A stretch of DNA of 64,000 nucleotides from the NCBI GenBank assembly GCA_016705475.1, contig JADIYD010000014.1, positions 626,039-690,038 of the forward strand. The letters are read 5' to 3'. Position numbers and translations under genes: made by a program. The notes under the pieces are model-generated. The model ran no database searches and was not told the origin of the DNA. It worked only from the letters and a program-made list of their open reading frames with translations. Numbering within the stretch: position 1 is the first letter of the stretch; each line of letters begins with the position of its first letter. This document shows positions 41,186-49,975 of the stretch, one piece after another. The stretch is from Betaproteobacteria bacterium. GTDB taxonomy: Bacteria > Pseudomonadota > Gammaproteobacteria > Burkholderiales > Rhodocyclaceae.

Positions 41186-41814
41186 TAGCTGTACTCCACT
41201 GTCGCGCGGTCGTTCCAAACATGGTCAAAGTTTGCGGTCCCGCTGGCCCATGTCTCGTTGACGTCCTGCTTCCCGTCAGGGCCGGTAACGAAGGTGAAGC
41301 GGCGTATCCGCCATACCGGGTCAGATTCGGAAGAACCGGGCGCCGCTTCACCCCTATAGATCGTGGCTTCACCGACGAAGTCCACCCGACGGGTCAACGC
41401 CTCGTCCCCACTGCCGGTCAGTGCCAGGAACGCTTGCCACGGGAGGTTTACGGCCCTTCCGGCTTGATAGACGACAACGCCCGACGGTTCCACATCCCCG
41501 GTGCCCTCGGCAAGTGTGTCGACGTCTGTTCCACCGCCCCCGCGGGCGACCACGACAACACGGCCGGCTTTACCATCTGCCCCCGGCCTGCCTTTGAGTT
41601 CTACGGCCGGTCCCCACCGGCCGCCGGGCAACTCGAAACGCAGCGATGTACCCAACCACTCATGCAATGGTGGACGGCCGGGGGCACCCGGCAAACCTCG
41701 TTCCCCTTTCGGGCCTGTGTCGCCTTTGGCTTGTGCCAGGAAGCGTTCCCGCTCGCTGGCGTCGGCTTCCTGCTGCCGTTTTCGCAGCACCATATTTTTG
41801 ATGATGGCACTCAT
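41185..41814 (-). CDS. Collagen-like phage structural protein
   Basis: A 209-residue protein. After a charged N-terminal helix come Gly-X-Y triplets at about residues 31-48 (GDTGPKGERGLPGAPGRP) and again GRPGADGKAG, followed by a beta-rich C-terminus (VDFVGEATIYRGEAAPGS...WRIRRFTF). Short collagen-like stalks occur in phage tail and decoration proteins. It overlaps the portal gene by 4 nt. Whether it sits on the helper's virion is speculation. Confidence 0.65.
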   Translation of the reverse strand: MSAIIKNMVLRKRQQEADASERERFLAQAKGDTGPKGERGLPGAPGRPPLHEWLGTSLRFELPGGRWGPAVELKGRPGADGKAGRVVVVARGGGGTDVDTLAEGTGDVEPSGVVVYQAGRAVNLPWQAFLALTGSGDEALTRRVDFVGEATIYRGEAAPGSSESDPVWRIRRFTFVTGPDGKQDVNETWASGTANFDHVWNDRATVEYS

Positions 41815-43481
41815 TTGGTGGCGACTCCCGACAACTCCCGCAAACCGATTTCCGCAGCCTGAACGTCCAGGCGTGCAGCCTTCGCACGGTCGGCAGCGGC
41901 GGCCGTTTCATGTTCTCGGGTGGCCTCTGCCGTGCGCTGCTGCGCCTTCAGTACGTCGGTCGATGCCTTCGCCTCAAGTGCCTTGGCGCGGGCCGCCTGT
42001 GCCTGTTGCTGTGCAGCGTCAGCGGTTTTCTGAGCGGCGGCGGCCTCTGCTTCCAGCTTCACCAGTTCCGCGGCGGCAACTTGTTCGTCGAGAGTCTGTA
42101 AACCAAGTGACGCAGCCCGTGCAGCATCGTCGGCACGCTCTTGGTCGACCTGCTCGGGGTCGTCGCCACGTTCGGCAATTACCGATGCGCGGGAACGGAA
42201 ACCATTTTCGACTTCCAGTTTCCGTGCAACGAGGTCTTGCGTCGGATGAAGATATGGCCATGCCTGCGGTGCCCACTGAACGGTCAACGCTTCCGTTGCT
42301 TCCGATGGTGACAAGCCACCATCAAGGGCTGCAGCCACCGCCCATGCGGCGCGGATTTTGTCCAGGAAACGCGGAACGATCGTTCCCCAGATGCGCGCCT
42401 CACATGCCCGTCTGAACTCGTTGACGTTGATGCGCAGCGTGCGGTCAGAAACGTTCGCCAGATCGCCTGTCAACAGTTCATACGGCAGGCCGGCGCCGGC
42501 GGACAAAGACAGCAGTTGACTGCGGATATATTCGGCGTAACTGGCGTCCGGTGGGGGCGGCGCGCTGAATTTCACGTCTTCACCCGGTAGCAATTCCATA
42601 CTTGAGCCAGGTTCCAGGGCAGCAACCGGGTCGTTTAGATCGCCGGTGAAGGGCTGTCCCGTCATCGCGTCATTCGGGCCACTCGGAAACGGCTTGGTGA
42701 CGAACATCGTGAACAAATTGGCGAGGTGCTGGCGGGTCAATAATGCGTCGTCGAAGTCCTCAAGCGTCCTCAACTTGGCCAGCACTGGCGCCAAAATCGG
42801 CACGCCTCGGAGTTGTCCCGGCCGTGATGGTTCAAACAAGTGAACAACCTGTTCAGCCGGTACTCGGGTCAACTTGTTCCCTTGCGCCAAAGACTCAAGG
42901 CTTTTATCGGCCGGGTGCTGTTGCCAGAACCAATAGGCGACGCGGCGGCCTAGCCTATCCAACTCAATCCCGCTGCGTATGACGTGCCCGGTCGGCAGGT
43001 CGATCGCGGTGTCGCTGTCGAGAAGTGGCAGACAGTCCGATTCGATCATCTGGCATTGCATCGGCACCGGCAGACCATCTTCCAGGCGCCGCGGGCGCAG
43101 TCGAATGAATACCTCGCCAGATTCAAGCCAGGCGCGTACAGCAAGTTGCTGCAGCCCGCTGAAGTCGCCCCCGTCGGTGTCCGCAACACGGCACCAAGCC
43201 GTCCACAAGGCGTTGAGTTTGGCCTTCAGAATCGGGTCGGTCGTTACGGGGCGTGCGCTGATACCAAAACCAACCAGGGACCGCGTCCACGTTGTAATCA
43301 CACTTGAGGCAATGGCGCTGTTCCGGCAGGCGTCCCGACTACGTTTACGCAGGGTTTCGAGATTGCCGGCGATTGCCGTATTAGGTCCGGCGGCACTGGT
43401 CCGCCAACCGGCCATGCGCCGGCCGTGGCTGGCAGCTTCATAAGCCGGTTGTGCCGTTGAGATTGAAAATTCGTTGCTCAT
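41811..43481 (-). CDS. Phage portal protein (lambda-type)
   Basis: A 556-residue lambda-family portal, the ring through which DNA enters the capsid. Core pattern: GWRTSAAGPNTAIAGNLETLRKRSRDACRNS, VGFGISARP, WLESGEVFIRLRP, IESDCLP, VVHLFEPSRPGQLRGVPILAPVLAKLRTLEDFDDALLTR and LSAGAGLPYELLTGDLANVSDRTLRINVNEFRR. The last ~120 residues are an Ala/Glu/Lys-rich coiled coil (EAAAAQKTADAAQQQAQAARA), longer than usual. No large terminase or capsid gene is beside it. Confidence 0.88.
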   Translation of the reverse strand: MSNEFSISTAQPAYEAASHGRRMAGWRTSAAGPNTAIAGNLETLRKRSRDACRNSAIASSVITTWTRSLVGFGISARPVTTDPILKAKLNALWTAWCRVADTDGGDFSGLQQLAVRAWLESGEVFIRLRPRRLEDGLPVPMQCQMIESDCLPLLDSDTAIDLPTGHVIRSGIELDRLGRRVAYWFWQQHPADKSLESLAQGNKLTRVPAEQVVHLFEPSRPGQLRGVPILAPVLAKLRTLEDFDDALLTRQHLANLFTMFVTKPFPSGPNDAMTGQPFTGDLNDPVAALEPGSSMELLPGEDVKFSAPPPPDASYAEYIRSQLLSLSAGAGLPYELLTGDLANVSDRTLRINVNEFRRACEARIWGTIVPRFLDKIRAAWAVAAALDGGLSPSEATEALTVQWAPQAWPYLHPTQDLVARKLEVENGFRSRASVIAERGDDPEQVDQERADDAARAASLGLQTLDEQVAAAELVKLEAEAAAAQKTADAAQQQAQAARAKALEAKASTDVLKAQQRTAEATREHETAAAADRAKAARLDVQAAEIGLRELSGVATK

Positions 43482-43741
43482 GAAAGCACCCGGTTGGCTT
43501 GAAGAAGGCTGCAGAGAATGTTCAAAGCACGCTGTGCGGCCTCAATCATGAAAACCGCGTTTGCGGTGTCGCCGTACGCGAGCAGTACCCGGCGGCCGGC
43601 TTCCAGGCCGGTTGCGGCGCTCATAGCCAGGTCAATGATTGCCGGTGCTGTAGTCGGGTCTTGTTCGGCGGCTTGGGTCGCGCGGTCGGCAATCTGCATC
43701 GTAAGTGCCGTCATTCGGTCGATTAGTTGGGCATCAGACAT
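43478..43741 (-). CDS. Small element protein upstream of portal (87 aa)
   Basis: An all-helical, Ala-rich 87-residue protein (MSDAQLIDRMTALTMQIADRATQAAEQ). In lambdoid order this is where the gpW-type head-tail joining gene sits, but I see no clear gpW motif. It overlaps the portal by 4 nt and the Mor-like gene by 8. Confidence 0.5.
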   Translation of the reverse strand: MSDAQLIDRMTALTMQIADRATQAAEQDPTTAPAIIDLAMSAATGLEAGRRVLLAYGDTANAVFMIEAAQRALNILCSLLQANRVLS

Positions 43742-44162
43742 GGCTGTTCACCTCGTCGACGGGGTTTGTGGCGAACAAAACTGAATCTTCCAGACCGCCG
43801 AAACCCTCCTCATTCAGTTGGGCGATGATCTGGCCAACCCGTGCAGGGGTAATCCCCAAAAGTCCGGCGGTCGTCTGCCGTGAAATATTCTTTGACGACA
43901 ATGCCCAGACGCGGGCGGCGTTTTTGAGCGGTTCAAGGTCCAGGCGATTCACGTGCAGCGTTTCACCCTTAAACGCCTGAACAATGTCGAGAAACGCCTT
44001 TCTCCCGAGTAAACGCTCCAATATATGTCCGGGTGTCGCTTCGACGGGCACATACAGCGCGCCGCCAATGCCACTAAAAAACGCGTGCAGACGGAGGGCC
44101 GCGGCGCCGCCGATCTGGTCGGAAATGCGCTCAAACTGTGTGAATGAAGTATTTGCAGGCAT
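43734..44162 (-). CDS. Mor-like transcriptional activator
   Basis: A 142-residue protein with the layout of the Mor/C family of phage Mu: an N-terminal dimer region (ISDQIGGAAALRLHAFFSGIGGALYVPVE...ILERLLGRKAFLDIVQAFKGETLHV) and a C-terminal HTH (NISRQTTAGLLGITPARVGQIIAQL). Mor proteins switch on middle or late genes. The 78-bp direct repeats at 45123-45300 are a candidate target. The family assignment is by pattern, so moderate. Confidence 0.55.
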   Translation of the reverse strand: MPANTSFTQFERISDQIGGAAALRLHAFFSGIGGALYVPVEATPGHILERLLGRKAFLDIVQAFKGETLHVNRLDLEPLKNAARVWALSSKNISRQTTAGLLGITPARVGQIIAQLNEEGFGGLEDSVLFATNPVDEVNSHV

Positions 44163-44173
44163 GGTGATTTTCC

Positions 44174-44665
44174 TCAGAGCAATTCGTGTTCGACTGCGAC
44201 TTCAAGCGGAATCAGAAGCAGTGCCGCACCGTTGACGTCCGGTCGTTGCTGTTCTTCGCCGAGGGCGGCCTGTTCTTCCAGGCCAACCAAATAAAGTCGC
44301 GTCGCCAGGTCTGCCAGGCGTTCGGCCTTCTCAGTGTCGGTCAAGCGCATTTGGCCGGCGTCAGAGGCAGCGGCGCGGGTCTTGGCTGCCTGAACGAGGG
44401 CCTCGATGCGCTCCGGGGTAAGACTCAGGCCAAACGCGGCGCGGGCGAGCATGTGGGGGCTGCCAGGGGTGACGTGGTAAGGGTCGGCGCCGTTGAGAAC
44501 GTGGGCACAATTGCCGATGAAGTCGTCAATTGGCTTGGCGAGTTCGGCCAGGTGGGCGCGCAGCTTCGCTTCAAGTTGATCTGCCGGTAGAACCGCAGCA
44601 ACGACACGTTCACGCTCTGCCGTCAGCTTGGCCAGGTCGGCACGGATGGTTTTGAGATTGGCCAT
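44174..44665 (-). CDS. Element protein of unknown function (163 aa)
   Basis: Helical and charged: MANLKTIRADLAKLTAERERVVAAVLPADQLEAKLRAHLAEL with a coiled-coil-like start. No recognised family. It begins 1 nt after the 142-residue gene ends, consistent with one operon between the terminase-like and portal genes. Confidence 0.55.
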   Translation of the reverse strand: MANLKTIRADLAKLTAERERVVAAVLPADQLEAKLRAHLAELAKPIDDFIGNCAHVLNGADPYHVTPGSPHMLARAAFGLSLTPERIEALVQAAKTRAAASDAGQMRLTDTEKAERLADLATRLYLVGLEEQAALGEEQQRPDVNGAALLLIPLEVAVEHELL

Positions 44666-45094
44666 TTATGCGACTCCCACGGCAGTTTGAATGATGGCGC
44701 CGGCCGTCAGGGTGAGATAGACCTTCTTTGCGACGCGGTAGTTGGTCGCGGCCTGAAGTGCCCGCTGTGAAGCGTTGGCGCCCCGCTGGCGGGCCTGCTC
44801 AATCTCTGCGTCGAGAGCCTGAATTTCGTTTTCGAGATTCGACTTCTCCGTGGCCAAATTGGCGCGGGCGGCGTTGACGTCGCCGTTTTTGAACGCTGAA
44901 TCCGACTGACTGGCGGATTCGTTGAGGGTCTGAATCCGGCTGTTGAGGGCCGCGCGGTCCAGCGACAGCTTCGTGATGGTCTGCCGGAAAACATCGCTGC
45001 GGGCGGACTGTTCCAAGTCCTCGGATTCCAGGCGCAAAAGGATTGCTTTTGCTCGGGTCAGCCAGGCGGGCGCCGGGGTGTTTGGTGCGTACAT
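44666..45094 (-). CDS. Coiled-coil element protein (142 aa)
   Basis: Starts MYAPNTPAPAWLTRAKAILLRLESEDLEQ (45094) with GGAG upstream. A long coiled coil at about residues 45-105 (LNSRIQTLNESASQSD...EKSNLENEIQALDAEIEQARQRG) is followed by a hydrophobic C-terminus (VYLTLTAGAIIQTAVGVA) that may be membrane- or pore-associated. Function unknown; a lysis or scaffold role is possible but unsupported. Confidence 0.55.
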   Translation of the reverse strand: MYAPNTPAPAWLTRAKAILLRLESEDLEQSARSDVFRQTITKLSLDRAALNSRIQTLNESASQSDSAFKNGDVNAARANLATEKSNLENEIQALDAEIEQARQRGANASQRALQAATNYRVAKKVYLTLTAGAIIQTAVGVA

Positions 45095-45122
45095 CGGGAT
45101 TTTCTCCAAGGTAAAAAGTTGA

Positions 45123-45300
45123 TCTGGTTTGCTTTGAACTCAAGCCTCAAATCACGTTTTACCTAGAGAAAATGCTTTGCTCTACTGCGCCAGAGTTTAC
45201 GAGTCGGGCGCTTAAAACGTGGTCTGGTTTGCTTTGAACTCAAGCCTCAAATCACGTTGTACCGGGAGGAAATGCTTTGCTCTACTGTGCGATAGTTTAC
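45123..45300. repeat. Two 78-bp direct repeats at 100-bp pitch
   Basis: 45123-45200 and 45223-45300 are nearly identical (shared blocks include TCTGGTTTGCTTTGAACTCA and AAATGCTTTGCTCTACTG). They fill the space between the small-terminase-like gene and the next gene. They are non-coding, and suit a duplicated promoter/activator site or a packaging recognition site. Confidence 0.85.
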
Positions 45301-45310
45301 GTTGCGAGAG

Positions 45311-45814
45311 CTAGGTCGTCGCCTGCGACGACTCCCGGTGTAAGGCTTCCATTTGCGCTGCCAGATCGCTGGAAATGTTGTCGATAACCTTGCCTATCAG
45401 TTCGACCGTTTCAACGTCTGCACCAGTTTTCCGTTCACATAGGTCGGGAATAGATTGGATTGCCTGAGAGACCATCTGGTAGGCAACCGCGCAACCGTTG
45501 CGGACTGCTTCCCGCGGTAGGTAATTGCCCTCCTTGACGTGCAAGGTGTGTTCCCGCAGTCGGGCATCTGCGAGCGCCTTTCTATCGTGCGGCGTCAAGG
45601 TCGCCGGGTCGACGTCGCCGTGGCGAACGAACAATGCTCTGAGGGCGTCCCTTAGCAGATAGGCCGGGTATCCGCCAAGGGTGCCAGCGGGTTTCAGTGC
45701 GGCGCGGGAAATACTCGTTCGGATGGTGTCCCTGTCCAGGCCGGTGAGCGCCGAAAGGCTGCGAATTGATACCAGATGGCCGTCAAGTTGGGTGTTGTTG
45801 GTGTCTTTTTTCAT
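45311..45814 (-). CDS. Phage small terminase (Nu1/DUF1441-like) protein
   Basis: A 167-residue protein. An N-terminal HTH (VSIRSLSALTGLDRDTIRTSISRAALKPAG) and LTPHDRKALADARLREHTLHVKEGNYLPREAVRNGCAVAYQMVSQAIQSIPDLCER match the DUF1441/Nu1 pattern. Small terminases recognise the packaging site. With no large subunit encoded, it may redirect a helper phage's motor to element DNA, as PICI-encoded small terminases do. That last step is inference. Confidence 0.7.
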   Translation of the reverse strand: MKKDTNNTQLDGHLVSIRSLSALTGLDRDTIRTSISRAALKPAGTLGGYPAYLLRDALRALFVRHGDVDPATLTPHDRKALADARLREHTLHVKEGNYLPREAVRNGCAVAYQMVSQAIQSIPDLCERKTGADVETVELIGKVIDNISSDLAAQMEALHRESSQATT

Positions 45815-45977
45815 GATGAGTAACCTAGAATGGGGTGGTAGCTATAGAGGGGTAAATTTCTTGGAATGGCCGGGACTCCTAGCGCCCCCACGTAAGGGCG
45901 GCTTTTACAGAGGGCACCCGACTTTTTTTGGGGCGTCGGGTGATTGATGGTCGGCCGCCGTGGGTGTGGCGAGGTCG

Positions 45978-46125
45978 CGCCGACAGTGCAGACCGACGAT
46001 GGCCTTGGCAGACCGACAGTGCAGACCGACAGTGCAGACCGACGATGGCCTTGGCAGACCGACAGTGCGGACCGACAGTGCAGACCGACGATGGACTTGG
46101 CAGACCGACTGTGCGGACCGACAGT
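45978..46125. repeat. Iteron-like array, nine GACCGAC units
   Basis: GACCGAC begins at 45991, 46011, 46024, 46037, 46057, 46070, 46083, 46103 and 46116. Spacings are 20, 13, 13, 20, 13, 13, 20, 13, so a 46-bp higher-order unit repeats about 2.7 times. Most units read GCAGACCGACAGT. It lies ~200 bp past the primase gene's 3' end. Low-complexity frames across it are not credible genes. A likely origin. Confidence 0.85.
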
Positions 46126-46198
46126 TCTTGTAATAAACAACGCGCTTGCGCTTCGTGGTTGGCGTGATGTAACGGCGTAATAAATCGCAGGTTGAATA

Positions 46199-46315
46199 GT
46201 TGCGGGTATTGCGGGTATTTGCGGGGATTGTTTTGTCCCTAAAGGAAAAATACACAACTACACTTTTCCCCGATTGAGTAATAGATACCCGCAAATACCC
46301 GCAATACCCGCAAAC
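46199..46315. repeat. Inverted triplet repeats TTGCGGGTA / TACCCGCAA
   Basis: 46199-46228 has three TTGCGGGT-type units and 46285-46315 has their inverse (ATACCCGCAAATACCCGCAA...). The two arms of ~30 bp flank a 56-bp AT-richer centre. Together with the neighbouring GACCGAC array and primase gene it looks like part of a replication origin; it could also fold as a terminator for the primase transcript. Confidence 0.75.
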
Positions 46316-46320
46316 CGTGT

Positions 46321-49038
46321 TCACCCTTTCACCTCGATACGGTCGACAAACCACTTGTGCTGCTTACTGTGTTCGTCTCGTTCGCTGTCGAACCGCATAC
46401 CGTCGACAATTTCGCCGCGGTGCTTATCCAGCCAGCGCCCCAAACCTTGCGGTGACAGCGGCTTTCCACCCGCCTCGATTCCGTCAACTGCCCGAATAAT
46501 TGTTGCCGTGTCACCCGGCATGTCGTCAGCCTTTCTAGCCGCGTCGTGTTTCACCATGAACTCCCCGACGGTTGCGTGTTCGCTGCCAAAGTTTTCCAAC
46601 CAGGCGGCCAGCATCAAACCGACAGTATTTTTAGCTGGGTCGACCTTGAAGCTGTTGATAGCAGAATTGGCCGGGTCACCAAAAGTGATTCGTTTCCCGG
46701 CATACGCCGCACCTTCGCCATTGAGCCAAACAACCGTCTGCCTTACCAGATCATCCCAAGCCTCAAAAGAAGCCACCCTGCCGCGTGCGAGGCGGTCGAC
46801 AAGTATCCCTGCGATGGTGTGCGTTAGCGCCCCACGTATCACCGTCAAGGCAGCAACGATCAGTGATGACCGGCGGGATTGAACCAGCGTCAAGGGGTCA
46901 AAGTTGAATTCCCGCAGGAACGGTTCTTCGCTCTCCCCGTCGATGCGGCAAACCAAAATTCGCCGGCAGGCATCGCCCTGTATCCGCAGGTTATTCCCGG
47001 TCACAAGGAACAGCGCCTTGTTCGGAAACGATGGATTGCTTGACTCCCCAAGCACCCGGCCGGCGAACGGGTCTGCTGTCAGAAAGGCGTTCAACGAAGC
47101 ACCGTCGACCGGCCCGTTGTAGTTGTCCCAGCAAATTGCCGTCGCACCTTCTTTGACCAAAGACAGCAGACGCTTTTCTGCCTCGGTGTCGTTCGGTGGG
47201 GGCGGGTTCATAATCGGCGCCGTCCCGGTCAAGGCCATCAAGCATTTCGCCAGAAGTGATTTACCGCTCCCCGCCGTCGGTGCGTCGAAACCGAAACCCG
47301 GCGCGGGTGATACCGTTCCCCGCGTCGCTGCCGTCAAGATGGCGGCCAGCATCACCCCCCGGCTTTCGTCACCGTCGTATGGGAACAACGAGAACGGCTT
47401 CCACAGTTCTGCGAAGGCTTTGTGGACTTCTGCCATCGTTGGTGCAAGTGGCACGCGCGGCGGTGTCGGGTCGTTGCTGACGTAGAACAGGCCGGTAGAC
47501 AGGTCATAACCCGGCGTGTCCAGTATTGAGCCATCCGGCCTCAAAGTCGGTGCCGTGATAACGCCTTGCAACTTTGGCAGGTCACGTTCACCGTGAAGGT
47601 CGAGAATCGTTTGCGCAATCTGGTCGGGGCAGTTCGTCGGTTGTGGTCCTTTGTCCTTGGCGCGCCCGTCGTACTTTTGGTAACGAATCACCCGCTCTGC
47701 GTAGTGCAACAGAGTGGCCTTTGTCATCGTCGAAATAGTCCCCGCCGCGGTAACGCGGGCCAGCGCCTTGTCGCCGAATTCGTACACGTCACCATGAAGG
47801 CGAAACACCGCCAAGGTATCGTCGGTGATTCGGGGCCGCTCGCCCGCAGCTACCGTTATCCGGCTTGGTTGGCGCAACAGCGTGTAATGCTTCCCGCCGT
47901 GGGCGAATGAGTGTAGATAGTGCTTGCCACCGCTTTGAAGGTTCGCCCACGCGATGCGCTTGTCACCCCTGTAATCAGGCTCCATCGGGTCGGCAAATCG
48001 CTTGCCGTGCCAGCGTTCGCGGTGGTCGAGCATTTCCCCGACTGTCACTTGGCGGCCATCCTCGCAGGTCAGCACGAATTCAGCGAACAGCAAACCACGG
48101 TCTACTGCATCGTCGACAATCTGTTGCGCCTTGTCTCGGGGAATGCCACGCTCAACATAGCGGTCGACTTCGCCCTTTTTGTATTCGGCCCGTTTGGCGT
48201 TCGCTTCTTCCCGCTTCGCCTCCTGTGCCAGATGGCGGTTACGGTCGGCAGTTGCCTTTTCCTCGGGGGTCAAGTCAAGAATCAGACGGCTATCGAACAG
48301 GCCGGCCAGGTCGTTCCAGATTTGCGGGGCAAGTGGTTTTCGGACTAGGGGCGGTTCACATAGGGCGCCCGCTGCGAAGTCCAGGCCGTGCCCTTGCCAT
48401 ACCGATGAATCAAGGGCGTTGCGGTCAAGTAGTGTGCCGTTTTTACCGACAACGTATTGACCGATTCCAGCAAGCCAAAGGCGGTCGTATAGGGCTTTTC
48501 CGGCCCGCGGTATGTCGGTCGCTTCTGCAAATGGGATGTAGAACCGCTGGCCTTTCAGTCCGTTGATTACTTCCCCGGTTTTGGCGTTGCTGATACAGCT
48601 TGACGCGCTCGGAACGGACAGCGCCGGGGCGTCGGCTAATACCGGGCAAGCCGAAATCAGCAGATCGCGCAACCCGGCGTAGCTGTCCAGGCCGGGCCAG
48701 TGTTCGGCGTCGTAATCCCCCATGAAAATGCCAGGAACAGGTCGGAACATGAAATATTCTTTGCTGCGTGCAATGGCGCCGGGGTGGTCGTGGACTTTGT
48801 CCTTGATAACGATCTGGCCAGCCGGCTTGTCGGCAAGGCCATAGGCGTTAACTTGATTCTTCTCCAGGCTGGCCAGGTGGTCGGCAAACCCTTGAAGGCC
48901 GTCGACGGTTATGGTTTCGTAACTGGCTGCAGCAATTTCCGCGGCGGTCGTTCGCTGAATAGCACCGTTGACCAAGGAGAAGCGTTTCGTGGTCGGGCCG
49001 TTGAGATTCGAGATTCGGGTCAGCTTGAGCGCGCTCAT
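46321..49038 (-). CDS. Primase-helicase-like replication protein
   Basis: A 905-residue protein. I start it at MSALKLTRISN (49038), with GGGAGG 7 nt upstream. The N-terminal third contains FMGDYDAEHW, fitting the acidic motif of archaeo-eukaryotic primases. A C-terminal ATPase has Walker A APTAGSGKSLLAKCL near residue 590, a Walker B-like TAICWDNYN and VTGNNLR. This primase plus superfamily 3-like helicase build is usual in satellites and P4-like elements for autonomous replication from nearby iterons. Confidence 0.78.
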   Translation of the reverse strand: MSALKLTRISNLNGPTTKRFSLVNGAIQRTTAAEIAAASYETITVDGLQGFADHLASLEKNQVNAYGLADKPAGQIVIKDKVHDHPGAIARSKEYFMFRPVPGIFMGDYDAEHWPGLDSYAGLRDLLISACPVLADAPALSVPSASSCISNAKTGEVINGLKGQRFYIPFAEATDIPRAGKALYDRLWLAGIGQYVVGKNGTLLDRNALDSSVWQGHGLDFAAGALCEPPLVRKPLAPQIWNDLAGLFDSRLILDLTPEEKATADRNRHLAQEAKREEANAKRAEYKKGEVDRYVERGIPRDKAQQIVDDAVDRGLLFAEFVLTCEDGRQVTVGEMLDHRERWHGKRFADPMEPDYRGDKRIAWANLQSGGKHYLHSFAHGGKHYTLLRQPSRITVAAGERPRITDDTLAVFRLHGDVYEFGDKALARVTAAGTISTMTKATLLHYAERVIRYQKYDGRAKDKGPQPTNCPDQIAQTILDLHGERDLPKLQGVITAPTLRPDGSILDTPGYDLSTGLFYVSNDPTPPRVPLAPTMAEVHKAFAELWKPFSLFPYDGDESRGVMLAAILTAATRGTVSPAPGFGFDAPTAGSGKSLLAKCLMALTGTAPIMNPPPPNDTEAEKRLLSLVKEGATAICWDNYNGPVDGASLNAFLTADPFAGRVLGESSNPSFPNKALFLVTGNNLRIQGDACRRILVCRIDGESEEPFLREFNFDPLTLVQSRRSSLIVAALTVIRGALTHTIAGILVDRLARGRVASFEAWDDLVRQTVVWLNGEGAAYAGKRITFGDPANSAINSFKVDPAKNTVGLMLAAWLENFGSEHATVGEFMVKHDAARKADDMPGDTATIIRAVDGIEAGGKPLSPQGLGRWLDKHRGEIVDGMRFDSERDEHSKQHKWFVDRIEVKG

Positions 49039-49153
49039 AGTGCCTCCCAAACTGCCTCACAGTTACGACCGACAGTATGTTGCTGTAAGGTCGGGGCGTT
49101 CTCTCTACTTTTGCTTGGCGCCTCGTTTCCCGACGGGGCGTTTTCTTTTATGG

Positions 49154-49399
49154 TCATCTGCCGGCCTCGATCTGCGTGGCCAGCCAGCGTTCATAACGAG
49201 ATTTCGAGATAAGCAGGCGGCGTTTGTTCAACCAAACGCAAGCACTGGCCAGGCCGGTATCAAGTCGGGTGCGAAGTTGCCAACGGATAGTCGCCGTTGT
49301 GATCTTCCCCCGGTATTGGTCGGCCAAATCTTTGACCGTGTAAAGGTCGTCCGGGTTGATTGAATCGCCGATAGTGTCAGCGAGTTGCGGGTGGTTCAT
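49154..49399 (-). CDS. Excisionase/AlpA-like small DNA-binding protein
   Basis: An 81-residue basic protein with a winged-helix-like pattern (DLYTVKDLADQYRGKITTATIRWQLRTRLDTGL...VWLNKRRLLISKSRYERWLATQ). Such proteins act as directionality factors or regulators, and the position near int fits. Moderate, because the pattern is generic. Confidence 0.55.
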   Translation of the reverse strand: MNHPQLADTIGDSINPDDLYTVKDLADQYRGKITTATIRWQLRTRLDTGLASACVWLNKRRLLISKSRYERWLATQIEAGR

Positions 49400-49489
49400 G
49401 GCGAAAACTCCTGTTTAGTGGTGTTTCGCTATGGTTCCTTCGCACCCCCTACAAAAGCCAACCCATAATTTTGTAGCCTTATCGCCCGC

Positions 49490-49975
49490 CTATCGTTTGC
49501 CTTGCCGAATATCCCGAATAAGGCGGTAAGCCTGGGTGTCGTCCAGGTCGGATAACAATCCATGTGAACGGCAAATACCAACCCAAATTTTGTGCGTTTC
49601 GTCTTCGTTCGGGTTATCAAGGTTTTCGAAACCATCAAGGGAATCCAATAGATCGTAAACGCCGGTGGCATCTTTGGTTTTTTTATCGCCTGATAGACCG
49701 ATTGCTATAAGGGCTTGTTGGCCGCGTGCTTTTGGATTTTCTGCGGTCTTTTCAGGGGGTATCTCGATTACTTCCCGTTTCACTTTCTTAGATACATGCT
49801 GCGACCAGACAAGCACCCGGCCAATATCGGCGGTCCCGTCGGCAATCGAGGACCATACCTTAGCGGCCTCCGTCCTCTTGCCGGATATTGCCTTTTTCAA
49901 GGTTTCATCGCCGGTGAGAATGGTGGTCCGCATGTCGTCGTCCAAAAATACGCTTAACGCAATTTCCGGGGTCAC
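49490..49975 (-). CDS. Element protein of unknown function (161 aa)
   Basis: MTPEIALSVFLDDDMRTTILTGDETLKKAISGKRTEAAKVWSSIADG, then SQHVSKKVKREVIEIPPEKTAE. Soluble and charged. It overlaps int by 4 nt (ATGA), so it is co-translated with the integrase. No family recognised. Confidence 0.6.
   Translation of the reverse strand: MTPEIALSVFLDDDMRTTILTGDETLKKAISGKRTEAAKVWSSIADGTADIGRVLVWSQHVSKKVKREVIEIPPEKTAENPKARGQQALIAIGLSGDKKTKDATGVYDLLDSLDGFENLDNPNEDETHKIWVGICRSHGLLSDLDDTQAYRLIRDIRQGKR

Noticed and set aside
45978..46125. Possible CRISPR array
   Set aside because: Repeat units are 13-20 bp with no unique spacers, a strict 46-bp superperiod and no cas genes; an iteron array fits better.
45905..46354. 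Minus-strand 149-residue reading frame over the GACCGAC array
   Set aside because: Its Arg/Ser/Val-rich sequence is only the translated repeat; no RBS and no coherent protein pattern.
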